Part shown: positions 15,467-25,332 of the stretch, one piece after another
Position numbering within the stretch: the stretch's first letter is position 1
How the letters are laid out: each line of letters begins with the position of its first letter
DNA from: Halanaerobiales bacterium
GTDB lineage: Bacteria; Bacillota_F; Halanaerobiia; Halanaerobiales; DTU029
DNA: 27,271 nucleotides
Reading direction: 5' to 3'
Assembly (NCBI GenBank): GCA_016278415.1
Contig: JADQBV010000347.1
Location: 1 to 27,271, forward strand
Position numbers and translations under genes: made by a program
The notes under the pieces: generated by a model
Told to the model about the DNA's origin: nothing
Database searches by the model: none
What the model saw: only the letters and a program-made list of their open reading frames with translations

Positions 15467-15497
15467 TAAACAAGGAACCAATTACCGTTCGTTAGTT
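15444..15497 (+). promoter_or_regulatory. Inverted-repeat operator, probably for the TetR protein of this cluster
   Basis: AACTAACGAACGGT (15444-15457) and its exact reverse complement (15484-15497) are separated by 26 bases. The first arm fills the promoter spacer and the second lies just past the expected transcript start. The cores resemble the CGACCGTTCG-type sites of TetR/AcrR regulators. Assignment to the regulator at 19983 rests on linkage. Confidence 0.7.
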
Positions 15498-15526
15498 ATT
15501 TTGTAAATATGAAAGGAGAGATAACA

Positions 15527-17824
15527 ATGTCAAAAAAACTATCAAAATTATCAATTGATCATCCCTGGAAAGTTATTAGTGTATTTATATTAATAACTAT
15601 ATTTTTTGCTCTACAGTTACCGGGGCTAGAAATTGATACTGATATGAAAAGTCAAATTCCAGAAACAATGTCGTCGAGAGTTAATCTTAAAAAGATTGAA
15701 GAATTGTTTGGAGGTACAGAGATAATCGTATTAAGTCTTACTACAGATTACATTCTAAAAACGAGCACCCTTGAACGAATTGAAAACCTTACTAATAGAC
15801 TTGAAAAAACCGAGGGCATAGAAAAGGTTAATAGTCTTTTTACTATACCTGATATAAGGGGGGAAGATAATTCATTAATAATTGAAGATATAATTACAGA
15901 GATACCTGAAAGCCAGGAAGATACAGAAAAAATAAAAAATAAGATCATTAATAATGAAAATATATATGGAAGTATAGTCTCGGAGGATTTTTCGTCTACT
16001 GCACTAATCCTTGTAGTTGAAGAAGGGGTAGATGATGATCTAGTTATTAAAAATTTAAATAATGTAATTAAATCAGTTCCAGGTGAGGAGCAAATACATA
16101 AATCAGGTTTGCCTGTTGCTAGATATTTCATGAATAGATATATTCAAGAGGATATGAAGAAACTTTTGCCCTTTGGTATTTTAATAATGTTAATCTTTTT
16201 ATATATCTGTTTTAAACAGTTGAGGGGGATGATACTACCTTTCATTGTAGTAATAATGTCTATTATAGTTGCCTTTGGATTCATTCCTATTTTTGGGTGG
16301 AAAGTACAGATGATAACAATCATATTACCGGTTATCCTATTAGCAGTAGCCAATGATTATGGAATACATATCATAGCCCGTTATCAAGAAGAGAACAGAC
16401 CTGGTAACAATAAAACTGAGAAAGAGTTATCATACATAGTTAGTCAAAGCCTTAGTAAGCCAATTGTCGCAGCTGGAATTACTACTATCATTGGTCTTTT
16501 ATGTTTACAAGCTCATATCATTGTTCCTGCTAAACAATTAGGTGTTCTGGCAGGCATAGGGATAGGTTTTGCTTTAATAGGGAGTATTATGTTTATTCCT
16601 GCTGTGTTAGTGGTACTTCCGAAAGCAAAGCCGATTCAGAAAAAGTCGTCTATATTAGACAGATTATTATCTTTTACATCTAATATGGTTACTAAACATC
16701 CGAAATCAATATTAGTTCTTACATCAATTATTTTACTGTTTACCGCTATAGGCATTACTAATATAGTTGTTGATACTGATCCAATAAGTTATTTTCATAA
16801 AGATAATGATTTAGTGATAGCAGATAAAATTGCCCGGGAACAATTTGGGGGTTCAAATACAATATCATTTGTTGCAAAGGGTGATATACTGGACCCTCTC
16901 GTAATGAAGAAAATCGATACTTTTGTTAAGAATTTAGAGTCCAATAGTCAAATAAATAGTGTAACATCAATATCTACTCAGATTAGTAAAATGAATGAAG
17001 TGCTTCATAATGAAAATGAAAATTATAATAGGGTTCCAGATAGTCGAGAGGCCATTGAACAATACCTGATGCTTTATTCAATGTCAGCAGATACTGATAA
17101 AATAATAGACTTCAATTATGAGCATGCCTTAATAAATGCACGAATTGCGACTAATAGTACTGCAGAAATTAGTAGGATTGTAAAAAGTATTAAGATGGAT
17201 CTATCAAAATTAGAAGATTCACCTATAACATTACTAGGTGGAGTGGCAGATCTTGTATCTCAATTAGCAGATTTTGTAGTAAGTGGTCAGATATACAGTC
17301 TTTTAATATCACTGGTAATTGTCTCATTAATCCTTATGATATTATTTAGATCATTTACTGCCGGGCTTTTATCAAGTATTCCATTAGGACTTTCCATGGT
17401 AGGGTTATTTGGTTTAATGGGATATTTAGGTATTGAGTTGAATATTGTTACTGCTTTATTATCTTCAATTATGATTGGTGTTGGTATAGATTACACTATA
17501 CATTTTTTATGGAGATATCGGGAAGAGAAAAAAATGCTTGAAACAAATCAGGCAGTAGTTAATACCCTAATGACAACAGGGAGAGGGATTGTCTTCAATG
17601 CCTTATCAGTAATAATAGGTTTTATAGTGCTGTTGATATCAAACTTTTTACCAGTTAGTTTCTTTGGCTTTTTAGTTGTCATATCAATATCGACATGTCT
17701 GCTTGGTGCTTTGTTAGTACTGCCTGCCATCTGTATAGTTTCAAAACCCTCATTCCTGGAAGCAAGCTTTAGGAATAAGAAAAGCTTAAGTATTAATAAA
17801 ATTGCAAAAGAAACAAAGAATTAG
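15527..17824 (+). CDS. MMPL/RND-superfamily transporter
   Basis: 765 residues from the ATG at 15527, preceded by AAAGGAGAG (15512-15520); an in-frame ATG at 15509 lies upstream of that site. It has the two-fold RND layout: one membrane helix near residue 15-33, a periplasmic domain to ~205, a bundle of five helices (~207-367), then the same again (helix ~393-415, domain to ~585, helices ~585-745). Polar helix-end motifs are ANDYGIHIIARYQEE (first half) and GVGIDYTIHFLWRYREE (second half), as in the hydrophobe/MMPL branch that moves lipids and hydrophobic compounds using the proton or sodium gradient. First gene of the operon with the LolA-like and beta-barrel genes. The cargo is unknown; a lipid or lipid-like molecule going to the outer membrane fits the neighbours. 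Confidence 0.93.
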   Translation: MSKKLSKLSIDHPWKVISVFILITIFFALQLPGLEIDTDMKSQIPETMSSRVNLKKIEELFGGTEIIVLSLTTDYILKTSTLERIENLTNRLEKTEGIEKVNSLFTIPDIRGEDNSLIIEDIITEIPESQEDTEKIKNKIINNENIYGSIVSEDFSSTALILVVEEGVDDDLVIKNLNNVIKSVPGEEQIHKSGLPVARYFMNRYIQEDMKKLLPFGILIMLIFLYICFKQLRGMILPFIVVIMSIIVAFGFIPIFGWKVQMITIILPVILLAVANDYGIHIIARYQEENRPGNNKTEKELSYIVSQSLSKPIVAAGITTIIGLLCLQAHIIVPAKQLGVLAGIGIGFALIGSIMFIPAVLVVLPKAKPIQKKSSILDRLLSFTSNMVTKHPKSILVLTSIILLFTAIGITNIVVDTDPISYFHKDNDLVIADKIAREQFGGSNTISFVAKGDILDPLVMKKIDTFVKNLESNSQINSVTSISTQISKMNEVLHNENENYNRVPDSREAIEQYLMLYSMSADTDKIIDFNYEHALINARIATNSTAEISRIVKSIKMDLSKLEDSPITLLGGVADLVSQLADFVVSGQIYSLLISLVIVSLILMILFRSFTAGLLSSIPLGLSMVGLFGLMGYLGIELNIVTALLSSIMIGVGIDYTIHFLWRYREEKKMLETNQAVVNTLMTTGRGIVFNALSVIIGFIVLLISNFLPVSFFGFLVVISISTCLLGALLVLPAICIVSKPSFLEASFRNKKSLSINKIAKETKN

Positions 17825-17901
17825 GATTGCAGTTTAAAAAATGCAAAATATTTAATCATGGAAGAAAGACAAAATTTAAATTTAAAAAAGGAGAATTCAT
17901 C

Positions 17902-18660
17902 ATGAGAAAAATAATTGTTTTATGTTTATCACTAATTGTAGCTTGTTCAGCTATCTTGTATGCAAATGAAATAACAGGTGAGGATATTTTAAATAAAGTT
18001 GAGGAATCTATGGGTGGGGAAACTTCACATTTGAAGTTGACAATGAAAATATATAATTCTAAAGGTGACTGTAGAGAGAGGTCGATGGAAATCTATCGTA
18101 AAGATGGAAGTAAAGATAAGTCTTTGATTAAGTTTCTAGCTCCTGCAACCGTAAAAGGAACTGGATTTCTAGCGCTAGAAGAGAATGATAATACAAATAT
18201 GTACTTATATATGCCCGCTTTAGGTAGTGAGAGGAGAATAGCTGGAAGTCAAAGGAATAGTAGCTTTGTAGGTAGTGACTTCAGCTATAATGATCTGGCT
18301 ATTATCGGTGGAGGTAACTATAGTTCGGATTATAGCTCAAAAATAATTGAGTATAAAGATGAGGTGTATAAATTAGAGATGATACCAAGTGATGAAGATA
18401 TTGATTATCAGTATGTATATATGTGGGTCAACTCTGATAAGTGGTATCCTGTTAAAATAGAAATTTTCAATTCCAGTGGTGAACTTGCTAAAATAATGGA
18501 TACAAGTTCTATAAATGAAGAAGATGGCTATCTGACATTTGAAGAGATTGTTATGAGGGATGTTAAAGAAGGCAGTAAAACAGAAATTATTTTAAGTGAT
18601 GTAAGCTATGATATAGAATTGGATGACAATCTATTTACTGTTAGGAATTTGAAAAGATAA
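17902..18660 (+). CDS. LolA-like outer-membrane lipoprotein-sorting domain protein
   Basis: 252 residues from the ATG at 17902, with AAAAGGAGAA just upstream; the longer frame to 17827 has no ribosome site. The N-terminus is an export signal: either cleaved near ILYANE, or processed as a lipoprotein at Cys15 (IVAC). The mature part has the LolA/LppX-like half-barrel pattern, with GEDILNKVEESMGG at the start, KFLAPATVKGTGFLAL, YMPALGSERRI, GSDFSYNDL and WVNSDKWYPVKIEIF. Such proteins carry lipid or lipoprotein through the periplasm. It sits 77 bases after the MMPL pump and before an outer-membrane barrel; MMPL plus LolA-like pairs are a known arrangement in Gram-negative bacteria. Cargo unknown. 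Confidence 0.9.
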   Translation: MRKIIVLCLSLIVACSAILYANEITGEDILNKVEESMGGETSHLKLTMKIYNSKGDCRERSMEIYRKDGSKDKSLIKFLAPATVKGTGFLALEENDNTNMYLYMPALGSERRIAGSQRNSSFVGSDFSYNDLAIIGGGNYSSDYSSKIIEYKDEVYKLEMIPSDEDIDYQYVYMWVNSDKWYPVKIEIFNSSGELAKIMDTSSINEEDGYLTFEEIVMRDVKEGSKTEIILSDVSYDIELDDNLFTVRNLKR

Positions 18661-18747
18661 ATATCATAACATTCAACAAATAAAGTATCTATTGATTGTA
18701 AAAGTCTAGAAGCTATAATTTTAAAATAAAATTGGAGGTATGGAGAT

Positions 18748-19815
18748 ATGCAGAAATATAAATATATTACAAGCATTATAATTGTGTTTTGCTTTAGTGT
18801 CAATATTTTAGCTGGAGATATAGATATATCAGGTAGTATAGAAAGTGAATTAAGGTATATTAATGAAACAGAGGAATTTACAGATTCAGAATTATTAAAG
18901 TTAGTTCTTGAAAAGCAATTTGGATACAAGGCCAACTTTCTGCTTGAGTTAGGTCTTGAGTCTAACCATTCAAATAATACCGATACAAGTCTTAATAAAA
19001 TCTATTTTGATTACTATACTGAAAATATGGATTGGCGTTTGGGCAAACAGGAAATTAATTGGGGAAGCTCTTATAAGATCAATCCAACAAGTTACTTTAC
19101 TCAGATAGACTCTAGTTTTCTGGATAATGCAGAAAATAAAGAAGGTATAAATGCTGCAAAGGCTACTTATTATATGCCCAATAACATTGAGCTTACAGGA
19201 GTAGTTGCCCCATTTAACCGAGAAGGGGAAGGGACTACTGAAGATGTACAGTTTGGAATGAAACTTACGAAAAGGTATTTTCATGACTTTGATATATCAT
19301 TTAGCACTTTTTCTGGTGATGATAACTTTCCATTTATACATCCTCTTAAGGGCATTTTATACCCAAAGGTAAATAAGTATGGTGTTGATGTTATTGGCTC
19401 TATATCAAATATTGGTACCTGGGCCGAGGTAGTATATGTAACTTATGATCAAAAGGTATATGATAATATTATGGAAGGATCAATTGGGGCTGAATACAAA
19501 TTTGGAAATGATATAAATTTGATAGGTCAAATATATTATAGAGAAAACCGGGTTATAAACGAACCGAATATGAAGATGTTTACAGTAAAAGCAGATGGTC
19601 CGGTAGGGGAATTCCATAAATGGGATCTTTCAACTATTTATGATTTTGAGGGTGAAAGTTTGATTTTTATACCTGAATTTAAGTATTCATTAGCAGATTC
19701 TATCTGGTTAAACATAGGTTGTATGGTGAAAAAGGATTTAGATAGTGCTGAAAAAAGTAATTTTTCAGATATGATTAAGGAGAATGTTTATACTAAGATA
19801 TCAATTGATTTTTAA
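18748..19815 (+). CDS. Outer-membrane beta-barrel protein (DUF1302/porin-like)
   Basis: 355 residues. A signal peptide spans residues 1-22 (cut after NILA). The rest has alternating polar and hydrophobic strands with aromatic girdles and short turns, and ends in KISIDF; a terminal Phe is the usual outer-membrane assembly signal. The segment DWRLGKQEINWGSSYKINP recalls DUF1302 and alginate-export-type barrels, which in proteobacteria sit beside MMPL pumps. GGAGG (18734-18738) lies 9 bases before the ATG. Third gene of the operon; likely the exit or acceptor in the outer membrane for what the pump and the LolA-like protein handle. Family assignment is by pattern only. Confidence 0.8.
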   Translation: MQKYKYITSIIIVFCFSVNILAGDIDISGSIESELRYINETEEFTDSELLKLVLEKQFGYKANFLLELGLESNHSNNTDTSLNKIYFDYYTENMDWRLGKQEINWGSSYKINPTSYFTQIDSSFLDNAENKEGINAAKATYYMPNNIELTGVVAPFNREGEGTTEDVQFGMKLTKRYFHDFDISFSTFSGDDNFPFIHPLKGILYPKVNKYGVDVIGSISNIGTWAEVVYVTYDQKVYDNIMEGSIGAEYKFGNDINLIGQIYYRENRVINEPNMKMFTVKADGPVGEFHKWDLSTIYDFEGESLIFIPEFKYSLADSIWLNIGCMVKKDLDSAEKSNFSDMIKENVYTKISIDF

Positions 19816-19982
19816 GAAGAGTACATATCTAAGGCCTATAGGGATATATCTATTCTACGTATTACATTATTATGGTTTCTCTAGTAGTAAAAAAATCAAG
19901 TATAATATATAGCAGGATTTTAGTAATAAATAAAGAAGTAGTTATAATAGTACATTAAGATTATAGAAAGAGGCCTGATAAT

Positions 19983-20588
19983 ATGTCTCAAAACACTAAA
20001 GACACAAAACAACAGATACTAGAAGCCTCACTTGACTTATTCGCAGCTAAGGGTTTTAGCGGTACCTCGATGAGGGAAATCGCTCAACGTGTTGAGATAC
20101 GGAAAAGTTCAATATACAATCATTTCTCCAGTAAGGATGATTTAATCGAAATCCTTATGGGCAGTTTGGGACCCAGTGTTATTTTTGATACATTTAAAAA
20201 TACGCTTGATATAGACAAAATAGATGATCCATATGAAGTTTTAAAAAGCTTTGGTGAAAGTTTATATAAACTTATCATAAAGCCAGAAGAACAGAAGTTT
20301 ATGCGGTTATTATTAAGGGAACATAATAATAAAATAGTTAGAGATATTTTAAAAGTACATTTATATAATAACAAAAGAATTTTTTTAGCTGATGTTTTTA
20401 AGGAAATGATGGATAAAGATATGATAAAAAAAGGTGACCCTGTAGTGTATGCCAATGAGTTTACTGGTCCTTTAGTTTTTTTTAGATTAGTCGATTTATT
20501 ATTTATATATGATGATGAAAAATTCGAGAAACTAAAAGAATACATAGATAATCATATAGATTTTTTTTGGAGCGCAATAAAGAAATAA
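19983..20588 (+). CDS. TetR/AcrR family transcriptional regulator
   Basis: 201 residues. The DNA-binding helix-turn-helix is at residues ~8-55: [20 protein letters not shown], then [20 protein letters not shown] and KDDLIEIL. The C-terminal helical domain would bind a small hydrophobic ligand. It lies 167 bases after the beta-barrel gene with no clear terminator between them, so it may be partly co-transcribed; TATAAT at 19911-19916 could give it its own promoter. It is the obvious candidate to bind the inverted repeat in front of the MMPL gene. That repeat is not found before tetR itself, so any autoregulation would act through readthrough. Confidence 0.93.
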   Translation: MSQNTKDTKQQILEASLDLFAAKGFSGTSMREIAQRVEIRKSSIYNHFSSKDDLIEILMGSLGPSVIFDTFKNTLDIDKIDDPYEVLKSFGESLYKLIIKPEEQKFMRLLLREHNNKIVRDILKVHLYNNKRIFLADVFKEMMDKDMIKKGDPVVYANEFTGPLVFFRLVDLLFIYDDEKFEKLKEYIDNHIDFFWSAIKK

Positions 20589-20625
20589 TCTAAGTAAAAA
20601 TCTAATAAATAATGGAGATATAAAA

Positions 20626-22431
20626 ATGATAGATAAAAATCAATTTATGGTTATAAATAGAGAAGATATGCGTGAAAGGGAATGGGAACAACTTGATTTT
20701 ATTATAGTATCAGGTGATGCATACATAGATCATCCCTCTTTTGGTACTGCTATTATAGGACGGGTCTTAGAAGACGCAGGTTTTAAAGTTGGGATTATTG
20801 CTCAACCGGATTGGAAAAGTATAAAAGATTTTAAGAAATTAGGTGAACCTAGATTAGCTTTTCTGGTAACAGCCGGCAATATGGATTCAATGGTTAATCA
20901 TTATACAGTTAATAAAAAGAAACGAAGAAGTGATGCATATTCTCCCGGTGGAAAGAGTAGTCAAAGGCCGGATAGAGCTACCATTGTTTACTGTAATAGA
21001 TTAAGGGAAGCCTATGACAATATCCCAGTAATTATTGGTGGTATTGAAGCGAGTCTTCGCCGCTTTGCCTATTATGATTATTGGGATGATAAGGTAAGAC
21101 GTTCTATACTCTTTGATAGTAGAGCAGATTTATTGGTATATGGTATGGGAGAAAGGCAGATTCTTGAGATAGCTGAAAATCTGGACAGCGGTCTTGATAT
21201 AAAATACATTAGACATATTCCTGGGACCTGCTTTATTGTAGACGATAAAGAGGAGGTTTATGGATATCAGGAGATTAATTCATACCAGGAAGTTCTTGAA
21301 GACAAAAAGAAATATGCAAAAGCCTTTAAAATTCAGTATGATGAACAGGATCCTATAAGAGGTAATATATTGATTCAGGAACATGACAATCGTTATCTTG
21401 TTCAAAATCCTCCGGCTAAGCCACTTGATCGGGAGATGCTAGACTTAGTGTATTCACTACCATATCAGAGGGATTATCACCCTATTTATGAAAAACAAGG
21501 GGGAGTCCCTGCTATAAGAGAAATTAAACATAGTATAGCTATGTCAAGAGGGTGTTATGGTGGTTGTTCCTTTTGTTCATTAACCTTTCATCAAGGCCGG
21601 TCTGTAAGTAGTAGGAGTAAAGAATCTATTTTAAAAGAGGCCGAAAATATTATACAGGATAAGGATTTTAAAGGCTATATTCATGATGTAGGTGGACCTA
21701 CTGCTAACTTTAGAGGTCCTGCCTGCAATAAACAGTTAACTAAAGGGTCCTGTAAAGAAAAGCAATGCCTTTACCCTAATCCATGTGGGAATCTAGAGGT
21801 AGATCATAGTGAATATCTAGATATCTTAAGGACATTGAGAGAAAAAGAAGATGTGAAGAAGGTATTTATTCGTTCTGGATTAAGGTTTGATTATATTATG
21901 GCTGATAAAGACGATTCATTCTTCAAGGAATTGTGTGAACATCATGTAAGTGGGTTATTGAAAGTAGCTCCAGAACATGTAGCTGCTAATGTACTCGATC
22001 TAATGGGTAAACCAGATAATACTGTCTTTGAAAACTTTAGAAAGAAATTTTATCAGATAAATGAGGAGATTGAAAAGGAACAGTATTTGGTACCATATCT
22101 TATATCAGGGCATCCTGGAAGTACACTTGAATCGGCTATTGAGCTGGCAGAATATTTACGGGATATAGGCCATATTCCAGAACAGGTTCAGGATTTTTAT
22201 CCTACCCCCGGAACTTTATCCACGACAATGTTTTATACTGGGTATGATCCTCGAACTATGAAAAAAGTCTATGTACCTAAAGGCTATCAAGAAAAGAAAA
22301 TGCAGCGTGCATTGTTACAATACAATTATTCAAGGAATTACGATTTGGTATATAAGGCATTGAAAAAAGCCGGTAGAAATGATTTAATTGGATATCACAA
22401 AAAGGCTTTGATCAGACCAAAAAATTCATAG
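20626..22431 (+). CDS. ygiQ: YgiQ family radical SAM protein
   Basis: 601 residues. The radical SAM [4Fe-4S] motif CX3CX2C is C310, C314, C317 in [12 protein letters not shown], here following the long N-terminal domain typical of YgiQ (UPF0313), which includes [18 protein letters not shown] and [19 protein letters not shown] second Cys cluster ([16 protein letters not shown], then NPCGNL, residues ~365-385) is also a family feature. The C-terminal part contains LKVAPEH, SGHPGST and [20 protein letters not shown]. The reaction of this widespread family is not established. It starts 37 bases after tetR with a GGAG site, so it may be co-transcribed, and ends at a strong terminator. Confidence 0.95.
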   Translation: MIDKNQFMVINREDMREREWEQLDFIIVSGDAYIDHPSFGTAIIGRVLEDAGFKVGIIAQPDWKSIKDFKKLGEPRLAFLVTAGNMDSMVNHYTVNKKKRRSDAYSPGGKSSQRPDRATIVYCNRLREAYDNIPVIIGGIEASLRRFAYYDYWDDKVRRSILFDSRADLLVYGMGERQILEIAENLDSGLDIKYIRHIPGTCFIVDDKEEVYGYQEINSYQEVLEDKKKYAKAFKIQYDEQDPIRGNILIQEHDNRYLVQNPPAKPLDREMLDLVYSLPYQRDYHPIYEKQGGVPAIREIKHSIAMSRGCYGGCSFCSLTFHQGRSVSSRSKESILKEAENIIQDKDFKGYIHDVGGPTANFRGPACNKQLTKGSCKEKQCLYPNPCGNLEVDHSEYLDILRTLREKEDVKKVFIRSGLRFDYIMADKDDSFFKELCEHHVSGLLKVAPEHVAANVLDLMGKPDNTVFENFRKKFYQINEEIEKEQYLVPYLISGHPGSTLESAIELAEYLRDIGHIPEQVQDFYPTPGTLSTTMFYTGYDPRTMKKVYVPKGYQEKKMQRALLQYNYSRNYDLVYKALKKAGRNDLIGYHKKALIRPKNS

Positions 22432-22467
22432 CTTTATGAAATATTAATATTGTTAATTACAATTCGC

Positions 22468-22510
22468 TAATCCTGATATAGTAAACTATATCAGGATTAT
22501 TCTTTTTATT
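22468..22510 (+). terminator. Terminator of ygiQ
   Basis: A stem of about 13 bp (22468-22480 with 22487-22499), loop GTAAAC, then TTCTTTTTATT. Confidence 0.9.
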
Positions 22511-22595
22511 AAAACAAATTGTACCAGTATATTTTTTGTAGCAGGTTTCATAGACGCAAATTAGGAATGTTATATTTTAAAAGGTTATTTATTAA

Positions 22596-22614
22596 TATAA
22601 TGATAATCAATATT
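22596..22614 (+). promoter_or_regulatory. Fur-box-like site, upstream of promoter
   Basis: Matches the 19-bp Fur consensus (GATAATGATAATCATTATC) at 16 positions, including 13 in a row. It lies just upstream of the -35 of the exporter promoter. Confidence 0.7.
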
Positions 22615-22625
22615 TTTTTAGTTTA

Positions 22626-22654
22626 TTGACAAATATATCTAAATACATTATACT
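22626..22654 (+). promoter_or_regulatory. Sigma-A promoter of the HlyD/MacB-type exporter operon
   Basis: TTGACA (22626-22631), 17-bp spacer, TATACT (22649-22654). The expected start is near 22661, immediately before the second Fur-box match. Confidence 0.85.
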
Positions 22655-22663
22655 AAATTTATT

Positions 22664-22682
22664 AATAATAATTATCATTACG
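22664..22682 (+). promoter_or_regulatory. Fur-box-like site, at the transcript start
   Basis: Matches the palindromic Fur consensus at 15 of 19 positions in the reverse orientation. Its ATTATCATTA core (22671-22680) is the exact reverse complement of TAATGATAAT in the upstream site (22598-22607). Confidence 0.65.
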
Positions 22683-22791
22683 TTTTAAATAAATAATTTA
22701 CTAAGTTTAATCAGAATATAATTAGAATATAAATAAATAATGTTTGTTTTAAGAATTACGGATGAAACATAAAAGATAGGGAGTGGTGATA

Positions 22792-24111
22792 ATGAAAAAA
22801 ATATTAATTGTTATACTAATAGTTATATCTATAACTGTTATAGTATTTTTGTATATAGAAGATGCTATAGTTAATGATCATGTAGAAGTTTTCACTATTA
22901 AAAATGAGAATAATTCGACCCCCTTGAGGGCATCTGGTATTTTAATTCCCAAAGAGACCATTGAAGTAAGAGCTAATCGATCAGGGATAATAGTGGAAGC
23001 CATAGGCTCTGAAGGAAGCAGTTTAACCAAAGGCGAAATGCTATATAGATATGATGATGATATTGCTAAAGCCGATCTATATCAAACGGAGGCAAACTTA
23101 ATGCAGGCTAAGTCTTCATTAAGTCAGTCAAAGGCAAGAAAAGAAGAGGTAGAGGCTAAAGTTCAACTAGAAAAAATAACTTTGGAAAATGCAAAAAATA
23201 TATCACATAAAGTGGAAAAAAATCAGATAGAAGAACTTGACCTAAAAATAGAAAATGCAAATCTCGAACTAGAGAGAAGAAAGAAATTATATAATAATAA
23301 TGCTATCGAAAAAGTTAGACTTGAAGATAGTTTACATAAGCTGGCTTTATTAAAAAAACAAAAAGAAATAATGATAAACAAATTAGCTGAATTGGAGAAA
23401 GAGACAAATAATCAAATTATGGAAGCCGAACAGTCTTTAAAACAAGCAAAAATATCCCTAAATACAGCCAATAAAGATATTCTTGTAGCTGAGTCAGCTG
23501 TGCAGATTGCCAAGTCAGCTTTAAATAAGGCAGAAATGCTATTAAAGAAGTATCAGTTTAAGTCTCCTATTAGTGGTGTTATCTTGGAAAAAAATATAAA
23601 TGAGGGAGAGTATGTGCAACCTGGTCAAGTAATATACAGCTTGTCCTCAAATGATTTTTTAGTCAAGATAAGTCCTGATGAGAGGGAATTAAATATATTA
23701 TCCCTAGGTGGGGAGGCATATATTTCTCCTGAGGCATATCCAGATCAAAAAATCAATGTAGTAATAAGCAGGATTTCACCACAGATAAATGCTGAGAGAG
23801 GTACTGTAGATATATATTTAGAATTGTTGGAGGAAAGCAACTTACTTCTAGCAAATATGTCAGTATCAGTTGAGTTTCTTAAGCAAAATAACAATAGAGG
23901 AATTCTTATACCTGAGAAATATATTAAAGATGAAAATTCTAAAGAATACGTATTTGTATTTCAAGAAAATAAGGCTATTAAGAGAATAATAAACACTGGT
24001 GAAAAAAATGATAAGGGAATGGTTGAGATAATTAATGGCTTAAAAGAAGGCGAAAAAATTATTAATACTGAAAATATTGAAGATGAAATTAAAATAGAAA
24101 TTCAGGAGTGA
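22792..24111 (+). CDS. HlyD/MacA-type periplasmic adaptor (membrane fusion protein)
   Basis: 439 residues from the ATG at 22792; the GTG at 22783 overlaps the ribosome site GGGAGTGGTGAT. One membrane anchor (residues ~2-21), then a split lipoyl domain (SGILIPKETIEVRANRSGIIVEAI near 45-70 and KYQFKSPISGVILEKNINEGEYVQPGQ near 255-280) on either side of a long alpha-helical hairpin (~85-245, rich in A, K, E, Q, L). A beta-barrel and membrane-proximal domain follow. In diderms such adaptors join an inner-membrane ABC exporter to a TolC-like channel. It forms an operon with the permease (6-base gap) and the ATPase. No TolC-type gene is in the window. Confidence 0.93.
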   Translation: MKKILIVILIVISITVIVFLYIEDAIVNDHVEVFTIKNENNSTPLRASGILIPKETIEVRANRSGIIVEAIGSEGSSLTKGEMLYRYDDDIAKADLYQTEANLMQAKSSLSQSKARKEEVEAKVQLEKITLENAKNISHKVEKNQIEELDLKIENANLELERRKKLYNNNAIEKVRLEDSLHKLALLKKQKEIMINKLAELEKETNNQIMEAEQSLKQAKISLNTANKDILVAESAVQIAKSALNKAEMLLKKYQFKSPISGVILEKNINEGEYVQPGQVIYSLSSNDFLVKISPDERELNILSLGGEAYISPEAYPDQKINVVISRISPQINAERGTVDIYLELLEESNLLLANMSVSVEFLKQNNNRGILIPEKYIKDENSKEYVFVFQENKAIKRIINTGEKNDKGMVEIINGLKEGEKIINTENIEDEIKIEIQE

Positions 24112-24117
24112 TTTTAA

Positions 24118-25332
24118 ATGTGGTTTGAGTTAAAGGTTGCCTGGCGCTTTTTGAAATCTGGCAAAACACAGAGTATTTTGATATTATTGGGTATTGCTAT
24201 TGGTGTATCAGTACAGGTTTTTTTAGGTTCTTTAATAGGGGGTTTACAACAGGATTTAATAAATCAAACTGTTGGTTCATCACCACATATTACGTTACTA
24301 TCTGAGAAACAAATACCTCGCCCTTTAAATACTGGTAAGGATGATACTGGAAGGGTAATAACATTTTCAGGTAAAGATAAAGGAATAAGCCGTTGGCGGC
24401 AGTTAGTTGATTTTTTGCATCAATTTCCAGAGATAACAGCAATTTCACCGATGATTGATGGTTCAGGTTTTGCAATTAGAGGAGATAAAAACCTTCCTAT
24501 TCTTCTTAGAGGTGTTGATGTAAAGAGTGTTGATAGCATATATAAATTAGTGGATAGTGTCCAAGAGGGAACAGCTGACGTCTCTGGAAATAAGATTATA
24601 ATTGGAAATGAGATAGCTAATGAATTAAAACTTAAGATTAGAGATGTGGTACAATTGAGGACAGCTAAGGATACTACAGATAGGTTTATAGTAAATGGTA
24701 TTTTTGATCTTGGATCAAAGGATATTAATAATAGCTGGATTTTTATGTCTCAACAGAGGGCAGAGTATTTCTTGAATTTACGTGATAAAGTAACATCTGT
24801 GGAACTACAGGTGAATGATGTTTTTTCTTCCAATATGATAGCTGACCAGATTGTTTCATCTTATTCTGACATTAAGGCCGAGAGTTGGCAGAGAAATAAT
24901 CAATCATTACTGACTGCCTTAGAGAGTCAGGGTAGTTCTAGTTTAGTTATTCAGGTATTTATTATTATTGCAGTAACATTAGGGATAGCTAGTGTGTTAG
25001 CTGTTTCTGTAGTACAGAAATCAAGACAAATAGGAATTTTAAAAGCCATGGGAACTGAGAAAAAAAGAATAGGCTATATTTTTTTGATTGAAGGTGCCTT
25101 ACTGGGTTTTACTGGTGCAATTATTGGTGCTGCCTTTGGAGTAGGATTAAGTAAAATATTCGTGAATCTTGTAAGGAATTCAGCCGGAGAACCATTATTC
25201 CCTATTCAAACAGACCTAGTCTTTATACTGATTTCTATTAGTATTGCTACATTTGCAGGTATGCTTGCTGCATTAATACCTGCTAGGAATTCAGCTAAAT
25301 TAAAACCAGTTGAGGTGATTAGAGGTGTCTGA
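24118..25332 (+). CDS. MacB/FtsX-type ABC transporter permease
   Basis: 404 residues. An amphipathic start and first helix (~15-40, [18 protein letters not shown]), a large periplasmic MacB-core domain (~45-275), then three helices in the FtsX domain (~278-300, ~320-350, ~360-385), ending [19 protein letters not shown], the standard end of MacB and LolC/E permeases. These mechanotransmission transporters work without moving substrate through the membrane itself. The next gene overlaps it by 8 bases and encodes the ATPase, so unlike E. coli MacB the ATPase is a separate chain. Cargo cannot be read from sequence; Fur-like sites at the promoter suggest a metal link. Confidence 0.94.
   Translation: MWFELKVAWRFLKSGKTQSILILLGIAIGVSVQVFLGSLIGGLQQDLINQTVGSSPHITLLSEKQIPRPLNTGKDDTGRVITFSGKDKGISRWRQLVDFLHQFPEITAISPMIDGSGFAIRGDKNLPILLRGVDVKSVDSIYKLVDSVQEGTADVSGNKIIIGNEIANELKLKIRDVVQLRTAKDTTDRFIVNGIFDLGSKDINNSWIFMSQQRAEYFLNLRDKVTSVELQVNDVFSSNMIADQIVSSYSDIKAESWQRNNQSLLTALESQGSSSLVIQVFIIIAVTLGIASVLAVSVVQKSRQIGILKAMGTEKKRIGYIFLIEGALLGFTGAIIGAAFGVGLSKIFVNLVRNSAGEPLFPIQTDLVFILISISIATFAGMLAALIPARNSAKLKPVEVIRGV

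Larger units (their letters stand above)
22432..22791 (+). other. Intergenic control region of the exporter operon
   Basis: 360 bases with no ORF seen. In order it holds the ygiQ terminator (22468-22510), a Fur-box match (22596-22614), a consensus promoter (22626-22654), a second Fur-box match (22664-22682) and a leader of about 130 bases. Confidence 0.8.

Noticed and set aside
15509..15526. Upstream ATG of the MMPL gene
   Set aside because: It lies before the ribosome site AAAGGAGAG, which serves the ATG at 15527.
17827..17901. N-terminal extension of the LolA-like protein
   Set aside because: Not preceded by a ribosome site and would place a basic stretch before the signal peptide; the ATG at 17902 has AAAAGGAGAA in front.
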